Positions 11,942 to 22,961 of a stretch of 64,000 bases of DNA are shown in pieces (the stretch's first letter is position 1; each line of letters opens with the position of its first letter). The notes under the pieces were generated by a model that saw nothing but the letters and a program-made list of their open reading frames with translations, was not told the DNA's origin and ran no database searches. Position numbers and translations under genes: made by a program. Origin of the DNA: Asterias amurensis (taxonomy: Eukaryota > Echinodermata > Asteroidea > Forcipulatida > Asteriidae); assembly GCF_032118995.1 (NCBI RefSeq), contig NC_092665.1, positions 4,562,001 through 4,626,000 of the forward strand. The letters run 5' to 3'.

Positions 11942-12091
11942 CACCTTTCTCAAAACACTAGGGTTACTTCAGAGGGAGCCGTTTCTCAAAATGATTTATA
12001 TCAACAGCTTTCCGTTGCTCGTTACCAAGTAAGTTTTTTATGCTAATATTATTTTGAGTAATTAATTACCAATAGTGTCCAGTGCCTTTAA
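11942..12091 (-). repeat. TTAA-A fragment
   Basis: Shows ACTTCAGAGGGAGCCGTTTC, CGTTACCAAGTAAG and the end AATAGTGTCCAGTGCCTTTAA. Confidence 0.8.
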
Positions 12092-13905
12092 GCAACTAAT
12101 TAGCGTAACAGACCAAGCCCTCATCATTGGACAATAATATTGTCATTGGACGGTTTTATTGTTTATCTAACAGAGTACTCCTACAGTAAATTTGAATCCC
12201 GAGACACTTATTAATGTTTGACAGATGCTAACCATTTATTACAAAGGCATGTTCTTTCCGTAGACACAAGATAAATAAAAGACAATCTATCTACTTGAAT
12301 CTAAAATAAATTAAACCTTGAGCACTCTTTTGTGCAACAGGAAAAAAAAATCAAACATTATATAATTTTCAATCTAATAAATTCAGGGGCGAGTCATTAT
12401 ACGGACAAAAAGTGTCTGATAACTCCCATGGAATTAATTATAGATGCCAAGGAGGACCAAAATATACACTAAGATGCAGATCATCTTGAGCACGACTTAT
12501 TTTATTCGGACAAAAAAAACCCCAGCATTGCTTTATTGAGTTACCAGGTATAGTAGAAAGTCTTACTTCACACGAACGTCTGAAATTTCTTCCCGAGATG
12601 TACATATAGAACTTACACAGAGTTTCGCCAAACTTAATGAACAAGATTTGAAAACCTGCACGTTTCATTATAAGAACTGGTAGAAATTTATGCGTGTTTT
12701 TGAGAATAAAATTGGTCGAGGTGTAGCCTTGGTTCCAAGTCTGTGATCGTGCGGTTTATTTGTCCCGAGATATAACCGTGATTATTCATTATTGGCTGAA
12801 ACAGCGCCCTCTTGTGGATAAACCTCGCGTCTGAATAGAGCGTGTGATGGCAAATCTGCCTTGGGGGGGGGGGGGGGGGTGCGTGGCTGATGTAGAGAAA
12901 TAACCGCAGTCTCAAACTTGAAATCAGGGCTAGTTGAGGTGTGACTCTAAATTTTCTTAAATTCAGTTCTTTTTCAAACCAATACTTCTCCAATAAATAC
13001 GTTAATCTCAAAACAAAACACAGCCCCCACGCCCACATGTTGATTTGTTTTGCATATCTATTTGGAATTTTTGAAACGATGAGCCAGTTTTAATATAAAG
13101 TTTACAGTAATATTTAAATGACTTAAAAAAAAAAAAAAAAAAGTAGTCTACCTTTAAGCAATGTATAAGATAGATTTGCTGCATAGTGCTTTATATATAA
13201 CAATACTCTCATCATTATGTACATTGTTTACATCAGCCTAGTGGGATTTTATGAGGCACGGTAAGTACAACATAACAAACTCCAAGAAGACACAATGCTA
13301 TACAAAAGTCCCGCATTTGCATCTTGCAGTCGGGGGAGAATTTGAGCAACAATCGGGGAGATCTTTAATTATTCAATGGGAAAAGGGGAAAGGTTTCCAT
13401 AATCAGGGAGATTGTCAAAATTGTGTTCATCAGAACATGGAAAGATGGGTTTATTCTCAGAGAGCTTCCTACAGAATCAGGAGAGAGTTAGTAACTCTGC
13501 AACTGCCTACAATAACCTAAGACTGAGAGTTGAAATAAGATGCTATGCCCGACACCGATGCCAAACAAGGCTGGTCAGTGATGTTGCTATCAAAACAATC
13601 AATTGTGTTTCTAAAAAAAAATAACAAAATTCAACATTTTCTCTAAAGATTCATGAGCTGAATTATCTCTTGATTATGATTTGTTTCCAACAAATTCAAC
13701 ATAATTTTGAACATTTCTACAAACGATGGCTATCTGTTTTTGATTTGCATTCATGGCTTTCCATAGTAAGTTTTCCTACCTCGTTTGGCAAAAACTAGTT
13801 TTCCAACCTCGTTTGGCAAAAACTAAGGCTGTGACGTTGCAAATTGCATTAATAAGGTCTAATAGGCCAATACCGAGTATGCTACTCGGGTCAGAGTGAG
13901 TCTCC
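12092..13905. other. 1.8 kb without recognised genes
   Basis: Contains a G tract at 12865-12881 and a poly-A run near 13124. An 89-residue open frame at 13251-13520 (plus) has no family signature and no clear splice or start context. Confidence 0.4.
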
Positions 13906-14117
13906 ATGACTACGGTAATGATCCAACTCGAATGCCAGTTCCTCGATGTAATACCACTATAGCATCCTAGAAAACAAAATGAGAGAAGACATCACTGAAT
14001 TATTTAATAACAAAAATGTTACAAGGGCAATAAATTAAGTAAGCATTAGACAAATTAAGCCAGCAAGTGTAACAAAATACACATATATTGACAATACAGG
14101 GAGGCCCCCAAATGCTC

Positions 14118-14222
14118 CAACAGAGGGCTGGATATAGCTCAGCTGGTTTTGAGCGTCGGGAAGTAAATACAAAAGGTCGTTGATTCAAACCCCACTCTTT
14201 TAATTTTTCTTTGGTCAACCCC
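14118..14222 (+). mobile_element. tRNA-derived SINE head
   Basis: A box ATAGCTCAGCTGG and B box GTTGATTCAAACC are spaced as in a tRNA, followed by CCCACTCTTTTAATTTTTCT and TTGGTCAACCCC. It resembles SINEs common in echinoderms. It is not a functional tRNA, because the anticodon arm is lengthened and the acceptor is unpaired. Confidence 0.65.
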
Positions 14223-14427
14223 TAATAATTGTAAAATGTACCAAATCAGTTTCCCCTGATAAATACACAGACTTGCATCCCCCCGCCCGAACTAAGTGTA
14301 GGGACAACTTGCATTTGTATTGATACATATAGTTTTAAAATGAGTAGGATAGGTGGCCTTAGCTTTTGATCCAAATCGGACCTTCTTAAAGAAGTAAAAA
14401 CAGAGAAAAAGGGTATACAAACCTGCA

Positions 14428-16515
14428 AAAAAGATCAAGTTATTTACAAACCTGTAGAGATAAAAAATTAATATCAATAAGTTATTGACAAACCTGTAGA
14501 GAAAACAAAAATTAACAATACCAATAAGTTATTTACAAACCTGTATAGAAAACAAAAAGTATTAAGTTATTTACAAACCTGTAGAGAAAACAAACAGTAT
14601 AATAAGTTATTTACAAACCTGTAGAGAAAACAAATTGCAATAAGTTATTTACAAACCTGTAGAGGAAACAAAAAGTAGTAAGTTATTTACAAACCTGAAG
14701 AGAAAACAAAAATCAGTAAGTTATTTACAAACCTGTAGAGAAAAAAAAAATCAATAAGTTATTTACAATTATGTAGAGAAAACAAAAAAGTAATATGTTA
14801 TTTACAAACCTGTAGAGAAAACAAAAAGTAATAAGTTATTTACAAACCTGTTAAAAAAATAAAAATCAATAAGTTATTTACAAACCTGTAGAGAAAATAA
14901 AAATTAATAAGTTATTTACAAACCTGTAGAGAAAACAAAAAGTAATAAGTTATTTACAAACCTGTAGAGAAAATAAAAAGTAATAAGTTATTTACAAACT
15001 TGAAGAAAACACAAAAATCAACAAGTTATTTACAAACCTGTAGAGAAAACAAAAAGTAATAAGTTATTTACAAACCTGAAGAGAAAATAAATATTAATAA
15101 GTTATTTACAAACCTGTAGAGAAAACAAACAAAAAATAAGTTATTTACAAACCTGAAGAGAAAACAAAAATCAGTAAGTTATTTACAAACCTGTAGAGAA
15201 AACAAAAAGTAACAAGTTATTTACAATTCTGTAGAGAAAACAAAAAAGTAATATGTTATTTACAAACCTGTAGAGAAAACAAACAGTATAATAAGTTATT
15301 TACAAACCTGTAGAGAAAACAAATTGCAATAAGTTATTTACAAACCTGTAGAGGAAACAAAAAGTAGTAAGTTATTTACAAACCTGAAGAGAAAACAAAA
15401 ATCAGTAAGTTATTTACAAACCTGTAGAGAAAAAAAATCAATAAGTTATTTACAATTCTGTAGAGAAAACAAAAATCAATAATATATTTACAAACCTGTA
15501 GAGAAAATAAAAATTAATAAGTTATTTACAAACCTGCAGAGAAAACAAACAAAAAATAAGCTATTTACAAACCTGTAGAGAAAACAAAAATCAATAAGTT
15601 ATTTACAAACCTGTAGAGAAAACAAAAAGTAATAAGTTATTTACAAACCTGTAGAGAAAATAAAAATCAATAATATATTTACAAACCTGTAGAGAAAATA
15701 AAAAAATAATAAGTTATTAACAAACCTGTAGAGAAAATAAAAATCAATAAGTTATTTACAAACCTGTAGAGAAAACAAAAATTAATAAGTTATTTACAAA
15801 CCTGTAGAGAAAACAAAAAGTAATAAGTTATTTACAAACCTGTAGAGAAAACAAAAAGTAATAAGTTATTTACAAATCTGTAGAGAAAATAAAAATTAAT
15901 AAGTTATTTACAAACCTGTAGAGAAAACAAAAATTATTAAATTATTTATAAACATGTAGAGTAAACAAAACCAATAAACTATTTACAAACCTGTATTGTA
16001 TATATATTAAAAAAAAAAATCAATATTAAGTTATTTGCAAACATAGAGATAAAACAAATCAATAAGTTATTTACAAACCTGTAGAGAGTACAAAAAGTAA
16101 TAAGTTATTAACAAACCAGTAGAGAAAACAAAAATCAGTAAGTTATTTACAAACCTGTAGAGAAAATAAAAAATAATAAGTTATTTATAAACCTGTAGAG
16201 TAAACAAAACCAATAAACTATTTACAAACCTGTATATATAAAAAAAATCAAAAAAAAATCAATAAGTTATTTGCAAACCTGTAGAGAAAACAAATTCAAA
16301 GATAATTTACAAACCTGTAAAGAGAAAAAAAAAACGGATTTTAAAACATGCAAAAATTTTGTTAAAGTTATTTACAGACATGTAAAGAGAAAAAAAGAAA
16401 GAGTTATAAAACCTGCAAACAAATTATTGAGTTATTACCAAACTTGTAAAGGGAAGAAAACAGAATTTGTTATATTAACATAATCTGCAAAAAAATACTA
16501 AGATATTTACAAACC
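14428..16515. repeat. 38-39-bp minisatellite array, ~50 copies
   Basis: The unit is roughly AAGTTATTTACAAACCTGTA then GAGAAAACAAAAAGTAAT. The TTATTTACAAACCTGTAGAG core is nearly fixed, while the A-rich part (AAAAATCA, AAAAAGTA, ATTGCAAT) varies. Some blocks of several units are duplicated together, for example those around 14590-14760 and 15280-15450. Units become ragged after about 16000. There are no spacers, so it is not CRISPR-like. Confidence 0.95.
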
Positions 16516-17518
16516 TGAAAGATATTTAAACGTACGCATCACCCTCAAAAATAATGAGGTGATCCAAGATTCTTACACTTAATTGCTGGAGACGGCAGTG
16601 ATCATAAAAGGTACCAGGACATAATCCCATGCATAAAATCGCTTCACTTGTCAAATAATCTTAGATTAAAGCAGTATGTTTTTTTAAATTATTTTGGTCG
16701 ACTAGAATTTCTTAGTAGAATCTCAGAGGGGCCACGTGTTTGACGTGAACGCGCGTGTGTACCAACTGTAGTTCCCAGTAAAACAAGCGTGTTGGAACCA
16801 TTGGAACCAGACTACTACTAATTTCATACAGGATCACGTCTTTAGATGAAAGGAGCTCACTAATTGGATGGCAAAAAGCCCTTTATTCCCCTGGACCAAT
16901 TAAAATCGTTCTTATATCTCTGGAAAGAGAATTTATTCTAATCGTTAAAATCACTAAAATGTGGAAACATAAACAAATACATGTATCAGGAAATATATCT
17001 CACCATATGTCTCTAAAACATACCTTGATAGCTCCGGTCATCCTCTTTTGAACAGCAACATTGACAAGAAGCTTATGGATGGGCTTGAAGGAGACATTTT
17101 GCTTGAAGTTTACAGATAAAAATATCAACGACGAATCGACGTCAAATTACCCGCTTCGCATTTCCTTACCTAACTAAAACTGACCTACAGAGGGCGCACT
17201 CCATAACTAAAATTAAAACGGCCACCCACGTGTACGTGGGCATACACCAAGACAGTCCAGACTTTTGTTTTAATTATTAATGGGCATTTTCCTGAATAAG
17301 TAATGAAATAATTGTGAGATAAACTCTAGATTGGTTAATTTGAAGCCTAAATTTAAACTATAACAATAAGACGTCTCACAATAATTATGTGCAACTTTCT
17401 CTTCTTGCCTAAATAAGTAATAATAACGTTGTGAGGGCCATGCAGTTAATATTATTGTGAAGATGTATCACAATCGTGGGGCTCTGTGCTATAACCTTTG
17501 AGGAAAATCTGATTTAGG
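16516..17518. other. Spacer with possible promoter-like stretch
   Basis: No repeat family is seen. CACGTGTTTGACGTGAACGC (16734) and CACGTGTACGTGGGCA (17227) give E-box-like palindromes near the candidate first segment at 17035-17170. This is only suggestive. Confidence 0.25.
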
Positions 17519-17882
17519 CTTTAAAGACACTGCAGTGGACTAGCCTTCCCAGTTGGTGTATCTCAACATACGCATAAAATAACTAACCTGTGAAAATTTG
17601 AGCTCAATCGGTCATCAAAGTTGCGAGAAATAATGAAAGAAGAAAACACACTCTTGTCACACGAAGTTGTGTGCGTTTGTAGATGGTTGATTTCGAGACC
17701 TAATCTGAGGTCTCGAAATCAAATTCGTGGAAAATTACTTCATTCTCGAAAACTACATCACTTCAGAGGGAGCCGTTTCTCACAATGTTTCATACCATCA
17801 ACCTCCCCAATACTCGTCATCAAGAAAGGTTTTATGCTAATAATTATTTTGAGTAATTACCAACAGTTTCCACTGCCTTTAA
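17519..17882 (-). mobile_element. TTAA-A element, near full length
   Basis: TTTAAAGACACTGCAGTGGA at the left, the central palindrome GAGACCTAATCTGAGGTCTC, and GTTTCCACTGCCTTTAA at the right. From 17883 to 18469 nothing else is recognised. Confidence 0.9.
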
Positions 17883-18469
17883 AGTGGTAATAAAATTGTA
17901 GTCTTATGTGAGGAATGCCTCGCGGAAACTGGCAGCGAGTCGGTTTGGAAAAACACTTTCGAAGTTTTTTTCTTTTCTTTTTAGTTAAAAAAGAAGAAGT
18001 TATTAGCCAAATAATCCAAACGGCTGACATACCAAAAAAAAAAATTGAAAATAAATCTGAAGTTTAGTTGTCTAATTGGGTTCCAGAAGAGCAACATTTT
18101 TTCACATAAAATTGTGAATTATTGACAATTATTTGGAACAGTTAATAAATATTATTTTCCGTAAAATTTGTTGCGGGTCGAGGTGGGGGGGGGGAAGAAG
18201 GGGGTGTCGAAAAGACACAAGATACAGCATTCAAATGTCCTTTTTTGTGTCCTTTCCTGTTATTTTAATCACTACTACAGATAAAACCCCCAGAAGGGGC
18301 CTATTGCAAAATGAATGTTACATGAGAGAACCCTGTACACAATTATAATAATGGCAATGCATTCAAATACATTAATATTTCCATCAGTGTTTCCGGTTAG
18401 CAAACACTACCAAAATAATTAAACCGAATTAATAGGGCATATCAAAGGACGTTATTATTTTGTTCTGTT

Positions 18470-18831
18470 TAAAGGCAGTGGGCACCATTGGTAATTACTC
18501 AAAATAATTATCAGCATAAAATTTTACTTCGGTATAGTAACGAGTAACGGGGAGGGGTTGATGTATACAACATTTTGAGAAAAGGCTCCCTCAAAGTTGA
18601 ATTTGAATTTCGAGACCTCCGATTTAGAATTTGTGGTCTCGAAATCAAGCATCTGAAAGCACACAACTAATTCGTGCGACAAGGGTGTTTTTTCTTTCAT
18701 TATTATCTCGCAACTTCGACAACCGATGGAGCTCAAATTTTCACAGGTTTGTTATTTTATGCACATGTTGAGATACACCAAGTGAGAAGACTGGTCTTTG
18801 ACAATTGCCAATAGTGTCAACTGTCTTTAAT
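18470..18831 (+). mobile_element. TTAA-A element, near full length
   Basis: Left end TTTAAAGGCAGTGGGCACCA, centre GAGACCTCCGATTTAGAATT...GTGGTCTCGAAATC, right end GTGTCAACTGTCTTTAA. Confidence 0.9.
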
Positions 18832-18896
18832 TGTGCTTAAAAGGCAATGTGTACAGTACACCTTTGGTTTTTGGAACTGTTCAGCTCTATACGCAA

Positions 18897-19232
18897 GCAC
18901 CGGCTCGCTCTGAATTCACGAACTGCATAGATACTTACTGCACGGTACACAACAGTACTTGATACCGTGGGATCGAAGCATGATTTTTCGAGGTTGTTGT
19001 ACGAGGTTGAAACTCGTCAACCGTGCTACACAAGATCTCAGAATTCAGGCTCTTTACGGGGGCACCGGTCCGCTCGGAATTCACGAACTGCATAAATACT
19101 TATACTGCACGGTATACATAACAGTACTTGAGACCGTGGGATCGAAGCATGGTTTTCGAGGTTGTTGTACGAGGTTGAAACCTTGTCAAACCGTGCTACA
19201 CAAGGTCTCAGAATTCATGTCTTTTTGTACAA
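18897..19232. repeat. Two tandem copies of a ~168-bp unit
   Basis: GAATTCACGAACTGCATA, GATCGAAGCATG, TTGTTGTACGAGGTTGAAAC and GTGCTACACAAG recur in the same order, offset by about 168 bp. It lies directly left of the TIR element at 19236. Confidence 0.8.
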
Positions 19233-19235
19233 TTG

Positions 19236-19448
19236 TATAGACGATGTGACCTCTGACGTCACACGAAAACCATAACATGATTCGCGCGCATACCGCCGGG
19301 CAGAAAACCTTTGTGTTTTGGCAGCCAGCTAGAAAGTGTGTGCAATCTTACCATAACTACGTGTCTTTTTGCCCGGCGAAACATGACGTATACAGTGTTT
19401 TTTCAACAGAGGGCGGTTTGAATGTAAACATAGGTCACATCGTCTATA
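19236..19448. mobile_element. 213-bp TIR element, uninterrupted copy
   Basis: Terminal inverted repeats TATAGACGATGTGACCT and AGGTCACATCGTCTATA. The interior has CTGACGTCACACGAAAACC, GCGCATACCGCCGGGCA, GCCCGGCGAAACATGACGTA and AGAGGGCGGTTTGAATG. The same element at 26998-28108 is split by a foldback insertion, so this copy serves as the empty-site reference. Confidence 0.85.
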
Positions 19449-19548
19449 TACATGTACTAAGCGCCTTGAGTACCCTGTTGGTAGATACGTGCGCTATAAT
19501 AAGACTACGATATTATCATAAAATTATACCACAATTACAATGATTACA
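19449..19548 (+). mobile_element. SINE 3' tail fragment
   Basis: Shows AAGCGCCTTGAGTACCCTGT, TGGTAGATACGTGCGCTATA and AAGACTACGATATTAT, as in the tails of the SINEs at 22983-23345 and 52187-52425. Confidence 0.7.
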
Positions 19549-19912
19549 TATTTCTGAACTTGGCTACATGAATGACAATGAGGCAAAGTCACCAATCAAA
19601 ATGTGCAAAAATTGCCGTTTCTGTGTTAAACCATGGTAATGATCAATACTCAAACCGGTCAAGCTTCAGAACCATGAATGGTTTATACACACAGATTTGC
19701 ACCAATGAGCTCACCGGACACAATTAACCCTCATCTTTTGAAAAACAAATTGTTTAGGTATTTACTGAACTTCTTGTCTCAATAAAGTGGAATAAGATCA
19801 ATATGCTGTCTTGCTTGCTTGAATTACAGTTTCAGTTTGTTTGTTCACACAGTTATCACAAAATTGCTTATTAAACTTTTGCAAATTCGATTTGTGATTT
19901 TGTCTTATTCTC

Positions 19913-20281
19913 ATTAAAGGAGAGGTGGACTTTGAAAAGCGTTTGTAACCGTTTGTTTTAAAATGCATATGATTAGAAAGATGTTTTAAAAGTAGAAAAT
20001 AATGATCCACACAAGTATCACTCGAAATTGCGTGGTTTTCACCTCGTCGACTAACACAGTTAGGGAGTTATAGGAGTCAAATTTTTGACTCTCATAAATG
20101 GCCGACCGTGTTAGTTAGCAAAGTAAAAGGAAAACCACGCAATTTCGAGGCAAATTTGTGTGGATCATTGTAGGTTACATTTAAAACAATTTTTTTTAAC
20201 CATATGCATTTTATAACAAACGATTACAGAACGCTTTTCAAAGACCAACTCGACCGATCCAAGGCAACGTGTTCCTTTAAT
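19913..20281. mobile_element. TTAA-B palindromic element
   Basis: Left TTAAAGGAGAGGTGGACTTT, right AAGGCAACGTGTTCCTTTAA. The centre is a long hairpin of TCAAATTTTTGACTCTCAT and AATGGCCGACCGTGTTAGTT, with CCACGCAATTTCGAGG on both arms. Non-coding. Confidence 0.9.
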
Positions 20282-20528
20282 GTGGCCAATTCCAGCAACA
20301 TGTCATTACACATTTTTTTTTTGTATCATTCTAAAGAAGAAATTGTCAGCTTTTTATTGATATGCAACATAATACAGGATGATAATAAATAATACAAATA
20401 TACAATGATTACAACAAACTTCATAACTTTTTGTGAGCAGTTTATTATCAAACTAGAAGTGCACATTAATTGTTAATTTTTAATACAATAAAGACAGACT
20501 GTTTTCCTTTTATCTCGTTCATTACTAT

Positions 20529-20935
20529 AGGTTTTCTCTGTCAATTTCGGAAAATGAGCAGCCAATTTAACCACCAAGCTATTCTATTTCGCTCGAAATT
20601 GAATGCAACTGAAAAGGGTTATTCGATTTCGTTTTATGATTAGTCAAATGTAATGTTGCGTCATTTGATATTACAAAATAACCATTCAATTTAACAATTC
20701 ACCAAAGCAGCATTCAAATTTGTGTCACGAAAAAGAATGACGATCGATACGCTAAATTAAATTGAACAGAGTGCTAAAGGAATTTGACTCGACTCAAAAC
20801 GAAAGTGAATGGCCGAATTCTTAATTTGAAACGCAGTAACAAGCGGAGAGGCAAAACAGCTTTAATTCGAACGCATGAAAATGAAGTTGACTGCACATTT
20901 GCCGAATTTGACCGAGAAAACCAATAGCATCTATG
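20529..20935. mobile_element. ~400-bp foldback element (TTTTCTCNGTCAATTTCGG ends)
   Basis: GGTTTTCTCTGTCAATTTCG at the left and GAATTTGACCGAGAAAACC at the right are inverted copies. AATGAGCAGCCAATTT follows the left end. A second copy is at 41303-41642. Confidence 0.75.
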
Positions 20936-21299
20936 GTCCAATAGGCAATAATAACAGTCATGATCTGTAAGGGTGTATTTTCTTGAACATTTCTTCCAAA
21001 TAAAGGTGATCTATTTACCTACAAAAATGACAATAATTAAAAAAAAACATGAACAAATTAAAATTAATAAAACACAATCATATAGACTCTGTAATAGTGT
21101 ACGTTGTTAAGTCACACTAAATCTATATTAAAATTCAAATATTTGTTTAAAACAAGTAGTTTAAATCCGTTTAAAGGAACTGAACGAGTGTGCTTTAATA
21201 AGTAACGGCAGAGTACGTCTAATTTAATGTCGCAATAATTTTTAAAGTGTAACCACAAAGTGAACATTCCCGTGCGCCCGCCCATATCTTCATACTATT

Positions 21300-21516
21300 C
21301 ATTAATAAGGCAATGGACACTATTGGTAACTACACAAAATAATTATTGGCATAAAACCTTACTTTATTACGAGTAATGAGGAGAGGTTGATAGTATAAAA
21401 CAAGTTTCTCACAATGTTTTATACTATCAACAGTTCGCCATTTCTCGTTACCAATTGAGTTTTAATGCTTACTAACAATTATTTTGAGGAATTACCAATA
21501 GTTTCCAGTGCTTTAA
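21300..21516 (+). mobile_element. Short TTAA-A derivative, 216 bp
   Basis: Both family ends are present (AAGGCAATGGACACTATTGG; AATAGTTTCCAGTGCTTTAA) but the centre is missing. The left half is joined to the inverted right half around ATACTATCAAC, giving a compact palindrome. Confidence 0.75.
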
Positions 21517-21553
21517 CATTATATATTTACACTGGTTTACTTGGAGTTTTCTG

Positions 21554-21571
21554 GGGGGGGGGGGGGGGGGC
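21554..21571. repeat. Poly-G tract
   Basis: A run of about 17 G separates the TTAA-A derivative and the SINE tail. Other homopolymers over 15 bases are at 11541 (C), 12865 (G), 39300 (A), 46801 (A) and 63184 (T). Confidence 0.9.
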
Positions 21572-21574
21572 TAA

Positions 21575-21860
21575 TCGTCCTTACTCGCAGCGAAGGACGC
21601 GAAGGACGCGAAGGACGCGGCTACAACGTGTCCAAGAAGCAGGCATGCAAGGGCGCATTCAGCTGCCAGCTACATCAAGATCGAAAGTGTTTGATTTTTT
21701 CCTGAGGGAGGAAAACCGGATAGTCTGGAAAACCCTCGTGGCACAGCAGAGAACCAACGCACACCTCAACTCACATATTAATGGCCCCGACCGGGAATCG
21801 AACCAAGGTCACCTTGGTGAGAGGCGAGCACAAGCCAACCGTGCAACCTGTTTCTGAATT
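21575..21860 (-). mobile_element. tRNA-derived SINE
   Basis: Reads on the minus strand: B box GGTTCGATTCCCGG, then GGGGCCATTAATATGTGAG, TTGGTTCTCTGCTGTGCCAC, GGTTTTCCAGACTATCCGG and the end CGTCCTTCGCGTCCTTCG, a short tandem GCGTCCTTC tail. The A-box region is blurred. A weak fragment is at 10098. Confidence 0.75.
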
Positions 21861-22144
21861 TTTGAAGAGCCGTCCTTGCATTATTAATACCCTAACGTTG
21901 GCGTCGACGGGGAAAAGGTTGCGTTGTGAAGTAAGCCATGGTACATCCCATTCCAAACTCCATCATTCTGTGAAGAAAATGAGTATAAAGTGTATAAAAT
22001 TGTTGCCAACTTGTACGTATTCACTTTCATGAAACTAGTGACTCGGTTGAAAAGTTACACTGACGTCACACAATTTTGTCTGCCATTTTGGGAATGCTGA
22101 AAGGCTCTGTACACATTTTGGGGTAATTTTTCAAAATATATACG

Positions 22145-22782
22145 TGTACTAGCATAAAACCTTACTTGGTAACGAGCAACGGAGAGCTGTTGATGGCATA
22201 AAACATTGTGAGAAACAGCTCCCTCTGAAGTAACGTAGTTTTTTTAGAGCAGACTATTATTTTTGTTCACCAAGAATGTTTTATTTCTTTATTTCATCAT
22301 TTTCTTGCAACTTCAATGACTAACTGAGTCCAAATTTGCACAGGCTTGTTAGAAACACCAAGTGAGAAAATGGTCGTTGAAAATTACCAAACGTGTTCAG
22401 TGTCTTTAAAGGCAGTGGATGCACTATTGGTAATTACTCAAATAATTAATAGCATAAAACCTTACTTTGTCATGAGTCATGGGGAGAGGTTGATAGTATA
22501 AAACATTGTGAGAAACCGCACCCTCTGAAGTGACGTAGTTTTCGAGAAAGAGGAAATTTTCCGCGAATTTGATTTCGAGACCTCAAGTTTAATATTTGAG
22601 AAATCAAGCATCTGAAAGCACACAACTTCGTGTGACAAGTGTGTTTTTTCTTTTATTAATATCTCGAAAGTTCGATGACCGTATAAGCTCAAATTTCCAC
22701 AGGTTTGTTATGTTATGCAAATGTTGAGACACGTCTGTGAAGGGTAGTCTTTGACAATTACCAACAGTGTCCACTGCATTTA
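22145..22782 (+). mobile_element. Two stacked TTAA-A elements sharing one TTAA
   Basis: A 5'-truncated copy ends at GTGTTCAGTGTCTTTAAA, and the next full copy starts in the same TTTAAA (22405-22410) with GGCAGTGGATGCACTATTGG. The second ends at about 22782, 36 bp from the donor of paralogue A exon 4. Confidence 0.85.
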
Positions 22783-22818
22783 ATAAATATAAAAACCTAC
22801 TATTGAAAACACATGTAC

Positions 22819-22961
22819 CTTGCACACGACTGGTAGAAGTACCATCCCCACGGTGGGGGCTGTTCGTCGGGACCAGCCACCATAAGTCCAAGAATGCCAT
22901 ACAACCCTAGACATGAAGACGTTAACCCTAACGCTGCCGTGAGAGATGCTATGCGAAACAC
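22819..22961 (-). CDS. Paralogue A exon 4 (last helix seen)
   Basis: Lies between acceptor tttcaacag and donor GTGCAAG|gtacat. It encodes VFRIASLTAALGLTSSCLG, then LYGILGLMVAG and PPPWGWYFYQSCA. This aligns with KVTIVGIAAMILGSSC and IWGWFVYQNLQ of paralogue B, where the same sequence is not split from the loop by an intron. It enters in phase 0 and leaves in phase 2, the same exit phase as in B. Confidence 0.9.

Larger units (their letters stand above)
6241..17170 (-). other. Candidate minus-strand transcript with several splice-flanked segments
   Basis: Five segments read on the minus strand have plausible borders: 17035-17100 ending in CTATCAAG|gtatgt; 13912-13966 after ttgttttctag with a weak donor; 10918-10981 ending AACGCCG|gtaagt; 9541-9664 between actccag and AACTTG|gtgagt; and 6242-6408 between tttatag and GTTAAG|gtacgt. 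Some frames look protein-like, such as FKPIHKLLVNVAVQKR in the first and LPRHDFKYVIFSPSQ in the last. However, 9541-9664 and 6242-6408 each contain stops, and no frame joins all five. I recognise no family. It could be a long non-coding RNA, a decayed gene, or chance. A CpG-containing stretch with TGCTCATGCGCA near 11020 could be a promoter for the shorter version starting at 10.98 kb. Confidence 0.25.

Noticed and set aside
13251-13520. 89-codon plus-strand frame
   Set aside because: No family signature, no codon or splice support; such lengths occur by chance in 64 kb.
14428-16515. CRISPR-like array
   Set aside because: Units are contiguous and variable without unique spacers, in a eukaryotic context; it is a minisatellite.
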